Assembly (NCBI GenBank): GCA_036245525.1
Contig: BTPG01000007.1
Location: 160,788,379-160,852,378 of the forward strand
Direction of reading: 5' to 3'
DNA length: 64,000 nucleotides
Origin: Semisulcospira habei
Lineage: Eukaryota; Mollusca; Gastropoda; Semisulcospiridae
This document shows positions 11,061 to 22,615 of this stretch, piece after piece. Position numbers and translations under genes: made by a program. Position 1 is the first letter of the stretch. Every line of letters starts with the position of its first letter. The notes below the pieces were generated by a model. It did not search any database. It saw only the letters and a program-made list of their open reading frames with translations, and was not told where the DNA came from.

Positions 11061-11593
11061 CATCTTAGATGGTACTGGGAAAATAAACTGGATTTCAATA
11101 ACCATTTGCAGCAGAACTAGAAGTGTATCTCTGATTAGTTATAATGGCGGTTGTGGACCTTGATGACTGTTTTATTTGCACAAGGATTTGCACTGACTTA
11201 AATACTATAGTTATAAGATCAAGAGAAGTTAATACATGTAAGGTACCTGGTGCCCACCCCCCACACAGGGCGAAACTAGTAGAAGCCAGCAACCTAAATC
11301 TAATATCTGAATTCATTCCCCTCCCCCATGTGGTGGATTGCATTATTCAATTAAATTAAAAGGATATAATTTCACAAAATTACTGCATGAAAAAGAGTGA
11401 CTTTTATTATTACTGTGTACAGTGTTGAATTCATCAGCACAGACGTCTGCTAGTCTTACGTCAATGCTTGACGCACAAGTATCCATGTAGACAATAAAAC
11501 TAAAAAACCTACTATAAATCACTTTTGCAAATATTTCAAAACACTTCCTAATCCTCTATTGCACAAAATTGTAAATTTGGTGCTTTATCTCAC

Positions 11594-11859
11594 CTTCCAA
11601 ACAAATGGCTTATGGAATAGCAAAGTCTGATGGATGTTTGAGCAGCAGGTGCTACACATAAATACTGTCGGTCCACAGTCCATGCAACGAATAATTTCTT
11701 CCTGTGTTTCCGAACAGTGAGAACAAGTCTGCACCGGGCACAATGCTTGAAGTCTTGTTAGAAGCAGAAGTGGTCGCAGACTGGCCCACTTGTCCTCTTC
11801 CAGCTCCCTTCTGCGACTGTGTGCAGATGTCTCCCAGGTATCCTGAGAATCCGCACATG
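11594..11859 (-). pseudogene. KDZ transposase-like gene, CxC cysteine-cluster exon
   Basis: This 266-bp exon lies between acceptor gctggtttcag and donor gtgaga. It ends with a cysteine/histidine cluster: CSHC, then IRCMDCGPTVFMCSTCC, then NIHQTLLFHKPFVWK. The spacing C-x2-C...C-x2-C...C-x2-C...H...H is that of the CxC cysteine cluster found N-terminal to the catalytic domain of KDZ transposases, thought to bind zinc. The first part, SAHSRRRELEEDKW, is a charged linker. The split codon at its 5' end fits one of the frames of the 12198-12461 exon. Confidence 0.75.
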
Positions 11860-12197
11860 CTGAAACCAGCAAAAAGAATTAATAAATACATAATAAAACA
11901 AAATAGAACAAATAATAATAATTAATAAACAAAACAATAATATCAAATCTTCTGATACGTTACATTTTATTTGGTCCCGTCTGAGGACCTTAACACCCTC
12001 TCTTCAAAATAATTTGATGTTTTAAAAGTGTGAAAATATGCTAGGTGCCCTGCATGGTGCTTGGGGCAGCTACTGTGCCAGTAGCTGTAGACGCTGACCA
12101 CTAAATGATAGGTCAAAAGACTTTGATCATTGTAAAAATTGCGAGTATAAATTATCGCCCTAGTAAGGGAGCACGAGAAAATGTGGAAAACACTAAC

Positions 12198-12461
12198 CTG
12201 AACCTAGCACATCCGTAGAACTGGTAGAAGCTGTTGTACTGGTACTCTATGAAGGGGCAAACCCTTCGAAGACGAACCCCCATCACCGATTTCCGTAAAT
12301 TTCCGCTTTTTGGGACGACCTCTTCGGGTCGAAGAGATCCATCTTCGATTCCCGTAAAAAAAAAAAAAAAAAAATTTCGGACGACCTCTTCCAGAACAAT
12401 CAAAAAACGATGGCTCGGGATTTGTATTTAAAACAATCATCCGTTTCAATCGCCGCGGCAT
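12198..12461 (-). pseudogene. KDZ transposase-like gene, first exon with two AT-hooks
   Basis: From an ATG at 12461 the frame reads MPRRLKRMIVLNTNPEPSFF and then SGRGRPK, an AT-hook core. A 19-bp homopolymer (12356-12374) interrupts it, and the following segment contains a second AT-hook, TRRGRPKKRK. A further frame change leads to an S/T-rich stretch (STSTTASTSSTDVLG) that joins the next exon in phase at a gttagt donor. AT-hooks bind the minor groove of A/T-rich DNA, plausible for a transposase-derived protein. With the poly-A insertion and a shift, this copy cannot encode one continuous protein as sequenced. Confidence 0.55.
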
Positions 12462-13395
12462 TTTCTATTGACGCCTTGACGCCGCCCTAACCAAGTAAAA
12501 TTACGGAATAACGGGAAGATGTTACTGAAAAAAACTGAAAATATCGGGGGTACCCTAGAAAAATTATAGTTAGAAATTACTAAAAACAAAACAAAATTGT
12601 ACTAGTCGGGCTCAATAAACATAACTTTTTTCGTGCGTCCTTTTATTTTCATTTTTGGGTGTGTGCCATTAGCCTAGTAACGAACGGGGGCGCAGTACGC
12701 TCATACTAGGGCTTGAGAGTGCGCTGCGCAGCGCTAGAAAGTATACCACGAAGGTATGAAGGTACACTTTATCTCTCAAAAGAACACGCACGACATCAAT
12801 GAACAATGTGCAATGAACAATAAACCTTTATTTTACAACGGTAAAAGCATTTGGTCACAAAAAGCAATTTTCAAACCTGCCGTTGCTACAACTAAACTAC
12901 GAATTACGCACACGCATAATCACAAACACGACAGCGGCCCAAAACATGTCACTAATTTTGAGCAATTGCACACGGACACACTCGTACACACACACAAACA
13001 TACACACACACACACATACACGCACACACAAGTTCTCACACGCACCACCCATTGCACATAGTAGTGCTAATTTTGCAGGATAAGGACTTCCAGCTCTCGC
13101 TGATTTCGTCCAGAGGGGGGTGGGCCCGTCCTAAAAAGTCTCGTCTATAAATAGACACTTAAAACTGGGTTTGCACGAATACAGTCGTAACAGGTCGTCA
13201 TGCTCATGATCATGTATACCTTGAATAAATTTCAGTAGTAGCCAATCGCTTTTTCTTTGTGAGCTGAAATTTGCATACAGCGGGTCACTGACCAACTAAA
13301 TCTGGCTTTAGCGCATAGCAGCCTATGAGACGAGCAGTTTTCCCGCCGGCAAGGCCCGCCAGCCGCTGACGTGTTGGTTCTTTATGTCCTTTTGC
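12462..13395. other. Intergenic stretch with CA-rich low complexity
   Basis: Upstream of the KDZ-like first exon. A CA-rich region spans about 12905-13055. No exon, RNA gene or known repeat was recognised apart from this. Confidence 0.5.
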
Positions 13396-13605
13396 TTAAC
13401 CCATTCTACCCCAGACCCACCACAGGAAGATAAGGCTCGACCATGATAGTTCAAGGGTGATGCCAGAATAGCCTATGGGCGCCAAGCTATTCTGGCATCA
13501 CCCTTGAACTATCATGGTCGATCTGTGTCCTGCGCTGCAATGCAGTCCGCTTTAGAGGACAACGGCAAAATTTGGGGATTTGGGTCTTGGGGTAGAATGA
13601 GTTAA
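13396..13605. mobile_element. Family B TTAA-bounded MITE (B4)
   Basis: Terminal inverted repeats TTAACCCATTCTACCCCAGA and CTTGGGGTAGAATGAGTTAA flank a hairpin at 13429-13532, with arms CTCGACCATGATAGTTCAAG and its complement. Both arms carry the attctggcatcaccct variant, which distinguishes it from B2 (taatctggcgctaccct). It shares termini with B9 at 46653-46866. Confidence 0.88.
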
Positions 13606-14247
13606 CTGAATGTTTCCGTTATCGTAACCCTCTCAGTCATCGTCAGATTCTTTTCATTAGCGTTTCAACATGCAGTTGATGATTTCGAATTGGTGGTTGG
13701 TTGATATCGTTTAGACACTCCACAAGATAGTTACTTTATATTTGTTTCGTTTTGAATTCCCTTGAACCTTGACACTTGTTTACTTCCCGCGATAGCTGGT
13801 AAGTTACACACTTTAGCACGTAATCCTGCATAGTCGATAATTAGTTTTTCACATTCGTCCTCTACACTTGCCACATACTTTTATTGTGTGTGCGGTAAGC
13901 TGGACGACTGCTTGGATAATTATAAATGTCATAGGTATCCAGGTCATCTTGTCAATCTTCATATACACCCTCAGCAAATATTTGAACTACATGTATACCT
14001 AAATACATTTTCTGTAAATAAGAATTTACAGTTAGGATACTTTACTATAGGGTTTGCATACATGAATTGCTGCAAATGAAGCTTTCTAAGATCCCAAGAA
14101 TAGCCTGAACGATAAATACTGTTTTGTCTTGTAGTGCTATACCGTCGTTTGAAATCTCAGTGGCGGCGAGTGCAGGTCCATTTTTTGTAATGTTTTGAAA
14201 GCAGGTCCGGGGGGGGGGGGGGTGGGGGTAGGGGGGGGGGATAAAAC

Positions 14248-14405
14248 TTAAACGTTTAGGGCTTAACGCCTTTTGTCCACCACGACGGTGATTTCAAAGA
14301 CGGGGCACCGACAAGAGTCTGCACACAAATTTTGACCCCAGCTGGGTTCGAACCCGCGACCTTTTAGACGACAGTCGAGCTTTCAACCACCTGAGCTCCC
14401 CGGGG
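14248..14405 (-). mobile_element. tRNA-derived SINE (family S1)
   Basis: On the minus strand a tRNA-like head (ggggagctcaggtggttgaa as A box region, GGTTCGAACCC as B box) leads into the S1 body and the end ggcgttaagccctaaacg. It is flanked by poly-G runs that hide any target-site duplication. This is a SINE, not a functional tRNA gene: the acceptor stem does not close. Confidence 0.85.
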
Positions 14406-14609
14406 CCGGGGGGCGGGGGGGGGGGGGGGGGGCGGCTGGTTTAAAGCGGCGCCAACAAAGAGACCGATCATTCGCTGCACAAAATTTGACTGCACAAATC
14501 TGAAATAAAATAATTGGGACTGACGTTTATCCAATGTGACCAGAGAGAGACAGAGAATGCTTCAGCCAATCACATTTGAGCCCCACCCCTAGACTGTGCT
14601 GTGCAGCAG

Positions 14610-14617
14610 TATATAAG
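14610..14617 (+). promoter_or_regulatory. TATA box for the orphan ORF
   Basis: TATATAAG lies 38 bp upstream of the ATG at 14655, and a CCCCACCCC GC-box-like motif lies just upstream at 14581-14589. Spacing fits a start site near 14640 and a very short leader. That spacing makes the upstream in-frame ATG at 14601 an unlikely start. Confidence 0.45.
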
Positions 14618-14654
14618 AGACCATACTATTTTGGGAGCCTCTATCACATCTATC

Positions 14655-15077
14655 ATGGCGGCTTACGAAAAACTGGATATACTCATTCAGGAGGCAAATA
14701 GTTGGAGGGAAATTGTCAGTCGTATTATTGGTGAAATTGAACCAATAATCGATAAAGGTAAGGAGTTAGAACAGCGGCTCATAGATATCATAAGTAATAA
14801 GTACTTAATTAAGAGCAAACTAACTAGCCGCTATAACGAGGCCGATGCGGAAGTACTGATTAAGTATGGCGAGTTGGAGAAAGACGAAGAAAATACAAAC
14901 AACGAACTCATCAAAATTAAAAACATATTTGATGAGAAAGATAGAGAACTGACTCGCGTAAAGAAAATCTTAGCCGCTTTGGATTTTCAAAAAATAAATA
15001 CTGCTGAAAAAATCAAGGCATATGTGTTGTCGAAATGGGAGGGTAACAAATGTGTCCAAAGAATGGAATGGGAATAG
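14655..15077 (+). CDS. Orphan 140-aa coiled-coil ORF
   Basis: An intact single-exon frame starts MAAYEKLDILIQEANSW and is rich in charged and aliphatic residues spaced like heptads (EIEPIIDKGKELEQRLIDII, then LEKDEENTNNELIKIKNI and IFDEKDRELTRVKKILAAL). It therefore predicts as a long alpha-helical coiled coil. There is no signal peptide, no membrane segment and no cysteine cluster. It has its own TATA box, no intron, and an A-rich tract 150-210 bp downstream. I do not recognise the family. It could be a young orphan gene, a retrocopy, or a small protein of an unrecognised mobile element. The codon pattern is A-rich compared with the STK36 exons. Confidence 0.5.
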   Translation: MAAYEKLDILIQEANSWREIVSRIIGEIEPIIDKGKELEQRLIDIISNKYLIKSKLTSRYNEADAEVLIKYGELEKDEENTNNELIKIKNIFDEKDRELTRVKKILAALDFQKINTAEKIKAYVLSKWEGNKCVQRMEWE

Positions 15078-15228
15078 AACATTCCGTTAAGTGGCCTCAC
15101 CGTTATGAAAAAGTTTACTACTTTGGTCACAGATGCGCAACACCCAAAACAACACAAAAAAGCTCAGCAGGTCCTACCCATCAACGCTTTGCCTTCTGAG
15201 TGTAGTACAAAATTATTATTAAAAAAAA

Positions 15229-15244
15229 CAAAAAAAAAAAAAAA

Positions 15245-15288
<44 letters not shown>
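15229..15288. repeat. A-rich tract
   Basis: About 60 bp of nearly pure A on the plus strand with a single interrupting C. It could be a retroposon tail belonging to sequence on its left, or simple expansion. Confidence 0.85.
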
Positions 15289-15290
<2 letters not shown>

Positions 15291-15354
15291 AGACCTTCCT
15301 CTGGTGCATGCGCCTTGTTGTGGCGGGAAGGCTTGTGTGTTCTGACGATCCTAA

Positions 15355-15575
15355 AGAGCTGTGCCGGCGGGAGCCTAATACTCCTGGCATGAGTTCACCT
15401 ATGCCGGATAGGTCGAGATGAATTCAACTGAGCTGTGCGGCGGGAGCTTAATTGAAACTCCTGGCAAGTTCAACTATGCCGGACAGGTCGATATGAAGTC
15501 AAAAGAGCTGTACCGGTAGGAGTGTAGTTAATGCTCCTGGCAAGTTCTACTAAGCCGGACAGGTCAAGGGGGAAG
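15355..15575. repeat. Three tandem units of about 70 bp
   Basis: Three diverged copies of a unit of the form gagctgt(g/a)c(c)gg(c/t)(g/a)ggag...ctcctggcaagttc...(t/a)(a/g)ccggacaggtc begin near 15355, 15429 and 15504. Such arrays occur in the 5' regions of some LINEs, and the following sequence resembles LINE 5' DNA, but no ORF follows here. Confidence 0.7.
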
Positions 15576-16101
15576 AGCCAGACTAAGCATGCACCAGCCA
15601 GGGTCCTCCAGATTAGGAGGAACAAAATCCAGTTTCGTTTTTCATACTCAACCTTTATTTGGCTCCATTAAGGTTGAGTAAAGCCGTCAGTGGGATATGG
15701 CGTCCCACTCTGAAGAGGTTTTTTGCCAAAACCGAAACGGCAAATTCAATGTGATTAAGCTCAACACCTCAAAGGTAAGTACTATCTTAATAATCTAAAG
15801 GGAGCGGGAAGGGGGGGGGGGGGGGGGGGCTGTTGGTAATTAAACGAGAGGGGTCTTCTTTTGTCCGTATTTTGCTTTTGTTTCTTTGGTTGTTTTTTGT
15901 TGTTGTTTTATTGTTGTTGCTGTTGTTGTTTTTTGGAGGAGGGGGGTGGGTAGGGGGTGGGGTTTGGAGGAGGGAGGGAGATTTGTTTGAAAAATTGTAA
16001 GATATATGTGTGTAATACATATGCCTACCGACGCATACATTATCTTCCCGAAACAGCTTTTGTTCTTTTCTTTCTTTGAACCCTTCTTCTGAACAAGTTG
16101 T

Positions 16102-16105
<4 letters not shown>

Positions 16106-16140
<35 letters not shown>

Positions 16141-16480
16141 CCCGTAGTCTTGCAGGCCGTTGGGGCACCACGATGACTTGGCAACCAGCTCCCTCCATTT
16201 CTCTCTGTTCTCTGCTATTCTCAGCGTATCGCCCAGCTTCAGTCCTGTCCACTCTGGGATATTGTCCTCCCATCTTTTCCTCTGTCTTCCTCTCCTTCGT
16301 CCTCCTTGCACAGTGCCTTGCAGGATTGTTTTGTCAAGCCCTGCTGAAGGCGTGACATGCCCATACCACTTCAGTTTGCGTTTTTTTCACAATGGCTAAC
16401 AAGTCTTCATAGGGCCCGATGGCTTGCCTGATTCCGCTTCCCACTTCCTCGTTTGTGATGTGATCTCTGTATGTGTTCAG
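16106..16480 (-). mobile_element. 5'-truncated RTE-like LINE with (AGAT)n tail
   Basis: Reading the minus strand from about 16475, the frame gives YRDHITNEEV, IRQAIGPYEDLLAIVKK, then GGRRRGRQRKRWEDNIPEW, LRIAENREKWRELVAKS and SWCPNGLQDYGR. This is the C-terminal end characteristic of RTE-type LINE proteins. There is one frameshift in an A-run near 16385. The frame closes with TAG contributed by the first unit of the (AGAT)n tail, seen on the plus strand as (ATCT)n at 16106-16141. No convincing target-site duplication was found. Confidence 0.88.
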
Positions 16481-16835
16481 AATTCTTTAATATTAATTGG
16501 TTGCTTATGACACATTTCATCCTGAATTTCTAACTTTTCTCAAACTTTCAGCATCACGGTCATCTCAGTTCACCTTCACAAACTTATCCTCACCGTTACA
16601 AAAGGTTTACGTGATGTATTACAGTAAAAGTGACGTAACATATTTTCTTTTCGCGGTCATACAAGAAAACACTTGCTCTCAAATTATCTGAATGGCCCCT
16701 CGTACTGCTGGAGTGACACATTTGGTTGCAGGCAACGCTACACAACGCTTTCGCAGCTATTGGAATGAGTTTTATCAAAAATATTTATGTAATGATGACG
16801 ATGACATGATGATATCATTTATTTGTTGCACTTGC

Positions 16836-16905
16836 TTAACGGCAGGCGCAGGATTAAGCTCACTCAGGCCACTGAGATCCAAAGTATTGTGCCCCACCGC
16901 GGCGC
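16836..16905. repeat. Half copy of family G repeat
   Basis: TTAACGGCAGGCGCAGGATT and aagctcactca match the right arm and flank of G1 (27385-27478). The left arm is absent. Confidence 0.45.
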
Positions 16906-17584
16906 TGTATAGGGCCAGATTGCTTAATTAGCGTTGTGTTTAATTAATATTCCCTTTTTGTGATTGTACTGTTGTTCCCGCCTTTAAGCGCTTCGCTCAA
17001 AAGTGGTGAAAATTATCTCAGTGCTAGTGAACCGACAATTTTCACCCCACCTTCCTATTGTTGTTCCAACAGACGCTGACTCGAAGCCTATGTGCTCAAA
17101 ACAACCGCCATCAGTTGCCTTTAGTATGGAAAGCGTACTAGACCTCAATGTATCCCAAATGATGGCATATTTTAATACATGTACATGAAGCAACAGCCTG
17201 AGGCAACCAATGGTTTTGAAATCCGACACTAGACGTGAGCTCTTGACCCGCCTAATTTATATGTCTAGACCCACGGTCACTGTGGTTGATCTGTCTCCCG
17301 AACTGTGACGTAGACTGATTTTAACACAAAGGCCTATCTAAATATATTTTAAAAAATTGTTTTAAAAAAACGACGGACAATGTCATCCTTACGCCATTTG
17401 CCCGCGCATAGCTGTATGTTTTCTAATAACCTGATGTAACCGTTTCTAATAACGCCTTATAGAGTCTACAGAGTTCTGTATTTGTCTCGAAAAGAAGTCC
17501 GATCAAAAACGATCATAGTTCTATAAGTTCAACGCGACTGACACCGCGTAGCATCTATATAAGTGAAATACAATCCTACAAATG

Positions 17585-18065
17585 AACAGAAGCGCCAGAT
17601 ACTCTAGAATCAAACAGCACAAGCCATTTTGTGCTTATCGACATCAATAGTGTCATCAGTTAAACGTTTATAACGCTACCCCCAATGTAAACGATGCTCT
17701 GACGTACAGTAACGGTGCGGTGCGAGTGATCGGAATATTTCCCATATATCACGCACACAGAACCTTACATCACTAAATATCTCATCGTATTCTAATTCCA
17801 TTAAGCCATGATAATCTTTTCTCGTGATTTCAACATGGCTGAGTAAACCTATAGCTGTTTTACTATTAGAAAAGAGACCCGACAAAGTAAACCGGTTTGA
17901 CAAACGTGTCCGTTTTGAAGGCGCTTGAACACATCAACGGTTACTCGTTCCATATAATCAAATACATAAATAGAAGCGCTAAACACTCTAGAATCAAGTG
18001 CTAAAAGGCATGGTGTCAAAATCGATCACTAAAGTGTCATCAGTTAAAGTTTTTAACCCCACCCT
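17585..18065. repeat. Direct repeat pair about 385 bp apart
   Basis: The block at 17585-17690 (agaagcgccagatactctag aatcaa, gtgtcatcagttaaacg) recurs at 17968-18065 (agaagcgctaaacactctag aatcaa, gtgtcatcagttaaagt). Function unknown. The second block ends about 20 bp before the putative LTR. Confidence 0.5.
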
Positions 18066-18087
18066 TAACGAAAAACAGCACGAACCA

Positions 18088-18507
18088 TGTGGTGGGGCGG
18101 ATTACAAAAAAAGAGACAGGGAGGCCATGTTGCGCCTTGTGAAGATGTTTTTATTTCTCCACCAAGGAGGCAGTACACCTGGAATATCAAATAACACACA
18201 ATATAATTTCCATCTCAAGTGTACATACCAAATAGAAAATTGATGTTACATAAAATTGAGAGATAGGCATGTTATTATTACAAAATACTACAGTGGCTGG
18301 ATAATTCGAAAGATCATCACACAGGTTCTCATACATCCACCATCCACTGATGTACTTTGGTCAAGGCGGCATTTTATAAAATAAGACAAAGTTCAACTAT
18401 AATTACTACAAAACCTAAAATGACTAAAAATAATTATAAGGATATATATCATAAAGTATAAGATTGGAACATGGTGCTATATTAGTGGAGCTTAGAAGTA
18501 TGAACAC

Positions 18508-18541
<34 letters not shown>

Positions 18542-19998
18542 AAGAGGAATGCTGTGGTCCACAATATATACACAAGCTCTAATAGAAAACGGCATTACAT
18601 ATCATATCCCTAAGTCCTGAACCTTGGTAACACATTTCTTCAAAAGTAAGACCCATTGCAGCAAGTATGCACGCACACCTGGCTTCGCATGCTATCACAT
18701 AGTACATGTAAACAATAGCAGACGACTCAAGTCTCCCTATCAAGAATAAACTAAGGGAAGCTACTCTCCATCAGGTAAACCTCAATGGAAAGAAGTTCTA
18801 TGTCCGTCATATCATAACCTGTCACGCCTGAAATCGATGACCGCAGACATTATTATAATAAAAGATGTTTAGAAAGTAACAGGTTTAATCGCAGGCACTC
18901 GGATTATGACAACTTCTTCGCGCGATCACATTACTAGCAGGTAGCGGTCACCAAAACCACACACACTGGCTGACCGACAGTCACAGCCAGCCAGCTGACC
19001 AATCCATGCTAAGAATGAGATCACGTGACCCAATCCCACACAGTGCGCGCGTGATACAATGGTAAACTACTGACACAAAGGGATACTGATGCCAGAAAAT
19101 ACAACTGATCATCCTATCACCGGTACTAAGCGATCTCGAAAGAAAGCAACATAACTGACCAAATGATCCCCAGCACCATTGAGCAAGCCCCGACTACAAT
19201 CTAAATGATTGATTAAAGTTTCTTTTGGTTGATAAAAGTGAGTTCTGAAAATGGCCCTTAGGTGCCAGAGATAATGGCAGCCATTAAAACGTAAACAAAA
19301 TCATTTATGCCTGAATGCTCTCCAAGAGAGATGGTCGAACAATACCCTAGGCTTGCTCAAATTGGTGCAAAGGATCAACATAAACATAGTATCTTCATCA
19401 AAACAAGTGATCAGATTAACCTAAAACATGGTAAACTTAGATAGTAGGATCAAATCAAAACACAAGCCCCTAAGTGACCACAGCGCTCCCCTCAACCTGT
19501 CAAAGACAGGACCGGTCAGTCAGAAAATTTGCAAAATACATCAAAATCAGTGCATAAAATATATCTTCGAAATATGCAAAGACAACCAACATTTCTAAGT
19601 AAAAAATAGTAAAATGTATGACTTACAAAGGTCCAGTTAGACAAAACTCGTGAAAGTAATTTGACGCTCAATAGGCCGGTCTTGCTTCCGTCGTGGTGCT
19701 ACAGCAAATGCGTTCTTAGCGTGGAGACGCTACCACGAGGGGGCGCTACTGGGTCAAGGTCGATGTCTACCACTGGTCTATTTAAATGATTGGTCACTTC
19801 CAGCTAAATTTAGATGGGACGGCCAAAAGGAAAATCACTAAGACTGGGGCTAAGTAGGTCACCTCTGCCAGAACCCACACTCGGCAGCTCGGTGGCAACC
19901 GGCCGCGCAAAATCATGCTACAATGTATTGACCATTGACCAGAGGGGTGACGTAATAAAATATAATATTAACACATATGCAAAACACAGCTCGTCACA
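18088..19998 (-). repeat. Putative 3' LTR of the Ty3/gypsy element
   Basis: On the minus strand the polypurine tract GAGTTCGGGGGGA is followed at once by TGTGACGAGC, a standard LTR start. The proposed end is CCCCACCACA at 18088, giving TG...CA termini and about 1.9 kb. An AATAAA-like signal sits close to that end (gagaaataaaaacatc), as expected for the R/U5 part. A (GA)n run is internal. The 5' LTR is not in the window, so the outer boundary is inferred. Confidence 0.5.
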
Positions 19999-20011
19999 TC
20001 CCCCCGAACTC
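19999..20011 (-). other. Polypurine tract of Ty3/gypsy element
   Basis: Minus-strand GAGTTCGGGGGGA directly precedes the TGTGAC start of the LTR. It is the plus-strand primer site for reverse transcription of the element. Confidence 0.7.
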
Positions 20012-20741
20012 TTTCTAGTAGCCGCGTCCTCGCGGTAACATGCACAGTGCAAATCATGGTACTAAACAAGAAAGTTCCTTTACGTCTAGCACCAAAAATA
20101 GATAAGAGGAGAGGAGTGGCCTCACAACACTGCTACTGTACATACCAAAGTATCAAGTCACAGCAGCACAAAATCACAACAGAACTGAGAGGTACGTGAC
20201 TACAACCCATACATAGTCTTACTGTAAATACATCAAGTATCAAAATTCCAGCAAACCTTCAGCACCTGCTTCACAACCCCTTTGTAACTAAGGAAGACAA
20301 TCGTCTCAACCCTTAGTTACACAAGTACAAAACAAAAACATCTTGGACAACATCCAAACCTTTAAGACTTACTCATGCCTCATGAAAAGGTTACACACAA
20401 GCAATCACAGATAAAAAAACAACACTAAACACAACTGCAGTCTGCCAGCTCAGTCACCAGAGTCTCGGGGAAAGTACCTGGCCGAGGTTCCCTAGTGACA
20501 GCTGGCAACATACACAATGAACATGTACCAACACCTTACTAGTCAATGATATAGCATGTACCAAAACTCGGTCGCCACAGCAGTATAAAGTTCTCAGTCA
20601 TACCCTACACATTGGCGCTATTAAAAAAAAGAAGTCACCACTAAACAGAATAATACACGAAACAGATTTAATCAAATAGGCATGTAAGGTCCTGTCCTTT
20701 GCGTCCATGAATTCAAAACACATTTAGGTACATTCTAATCC

Positions 20742-22615
20742 CTACATTACTACACTTTTAGGTAGTTTCTGCGGATTCGTGTTCCTGCCTGCTGTAGAGC
20801 GGGAGGAGCGCCGAAGGGCAGGGACTTGTGGGGGTGTGGGAGGTTGCGCAGGGACGACTGGTGCAATGGGAGGGAGTGCAGGAGCGGGGTCGGCCCTAGC
20901 AGCTGGTTCTGGAGGTGGCTGGGCATGGGCTGCCAAATCTTCAGGGGTATAAATGATGAACCAGTCATCCTCTTCCTCATCCTTGGCAGATGCGGGCAGC
21001 GACTCTGGCTTCTGCACCTCAGGTAGCGGCAGCTCTGGTGGCAGGGCCAGATCTCTCGCCAGCAGTAGGTCAGCCCTGTTCTTCACCTGTTCCTTGCCGC
21101 CGCCATACGGCTGGACCACGTACACCAGGCCATCATGAAAGCACTGCTTGGTGACCTCAAACAAGTCACTCAACCACAGGTTTGCGAGTTTGCTGTTCGG
21201 CACCCGGGTCCGGATGTAGACGAGATCGCCCACGTTTAGGGTGTGGTCTGGTTTGGCAGGCGTGGAGGCGCTCCTTCGTTCGGCAGCCTGTGTCAGTCTC
21301 TGTTGGGCTTTAGTGTGGGCTTCCAACAGTCTCTGCCGGTGGTGTCGAATCCAGTCTTCGGGGCCTGTGGTGGATGATGCTGGTCGACCAAGAAAGATGT
21401 CAACAGGGAGCCTTGGGTCCTGGCCAAACAAGAGGAAGTGGGGTGCAAATCCTGTGCTGGCATGCGGGGTAGCATTGTATGCTTGTACCAGTGCAGGCAG
21501 GTATTGGGGCCACTTTTTCCTCTGCTCTTTGGACAGAGACCGCAGCAGGTCTATCATCGTGCGATTGTACCTCTCGCACTGGCCATTGCCCGCTGGATGG
21601 TATGCTGTGGTTCGTGACTTTTTCATGCCATAGATGTTACATAGGTCTTGGATGATTTTTCCCTCAAAGTCCCGCCCTCGATCAGAATGGATCCTCTCTG
21701 GGACCCCGTACTTTTCAATCCATTCTTTGGTGAGAGTCTGTGCCACTGTTACAGCCTCTTGATTACGGGTGGGGATGGCGATGGTAAATTTGGTAAATAT
21801 GTCCGTAATGACCAGAACGTCACGTCGCCCATCTGATGCCATGTCGAGCTTGGTGAAGTCCATGGCCACCACCTCTAATGGACGGCTTGCCAGCAGATGT
21901 CCCATGGGTAGGTTAAGATTTGGCCTTCGACCCATGGCGCAGCGGTGGCACCGTTCAATGTAGTGGCGTGCCTCCCGATGCATCCCTGGCCAGTAAACGC
22001 GCTGTCGAAGGAGGCTGGTTGTCCGCTCCACACCTTGGTGGCCCATGTCGTCATGAAGACAGCGCAGCAGCTGCGGCCGCAAGGTGCTAGGGAGCACTAG
22101 CTGCTCCAGGGGCCCAAGCATTGGATCGCAGACCTGTCGGATGAGGACACCATCCCGAAGGGTCAGTCTGTGGTGTTGCTGAGCCAGATACCTCAGCTCA
22201 GGGTCCCGAGTGACTTTAGGCTTCTCAGGCCATGCTGCCAAGACTTGGTTGATGACAGCATCCCTTGTCTGTAGGTCCTGCAGTTCCTCGGGTGATAGGC
22301 TGGGCAGCAGAGTTGACGCTGGGCAAGCAACGTCTTCAAACTCAAGGCTTTTTGTGGACTCTCCCCCCTTCATGCTCTTTTGAACTGGTGTCTCCATGAT
22401 GTCAGGCACACCGACGGCTTGGTGACTGCAGAGGGCTTCTTGCGTCGCAGAAAGGCCAACGTCAGGTGGTACTGCAGTAGTGTCTTCTGCTACGGGTAGG
22501 CGGGAGAGTGCGTCAGCCCTGTTGTTGCTTCCTGGCCGGTACTTCACCACAAAGTTGAACTGGGCTAGTTGGGCAGCCCATCTCTGCTCCAGGGCACCAA
22601 GTTTGGTGGACTTGA
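20742..22615 (-). CDS. pol: Ty3/gypsy Pol fragment: RNase H end plus integrase
   Basis: The frame runs open out of the 22616-23115 gap. It starts in the end of RNase H (FNFVVKYRPGSNNRADALSR). Then come the zinc-binding HHCC region of integrase (HDDMGHQGVERTTSLL, YIERCHRCAMGR) and the DDE core. The core shows the first Asp in VVAMDFTKLD, the second in IHSDRGRDFE and the Glu in GNGQCERYNRTM. A GPY/F-type C-terminal module follows (HTLNVGDLVYIRTRVPNSKL), then a proline-rich tail. About 620 codons are uninterrupted, so the copy is fairly young. Protease, reverse transcriptase and gag would lie in or beyond the gap; beyond the gap the sequence changes to an unrelated LINE ORF1, so the gap hides a junction. 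Known role: inserts the retroelement cDNA into host DNA. Confidence 0.93.

Noticed and set aside
14341..14405. Possible tRNA gene with a B box
   Set aside because: The cloverleaf does not close, and the sequence continues into a SINE body shared by three other loci.
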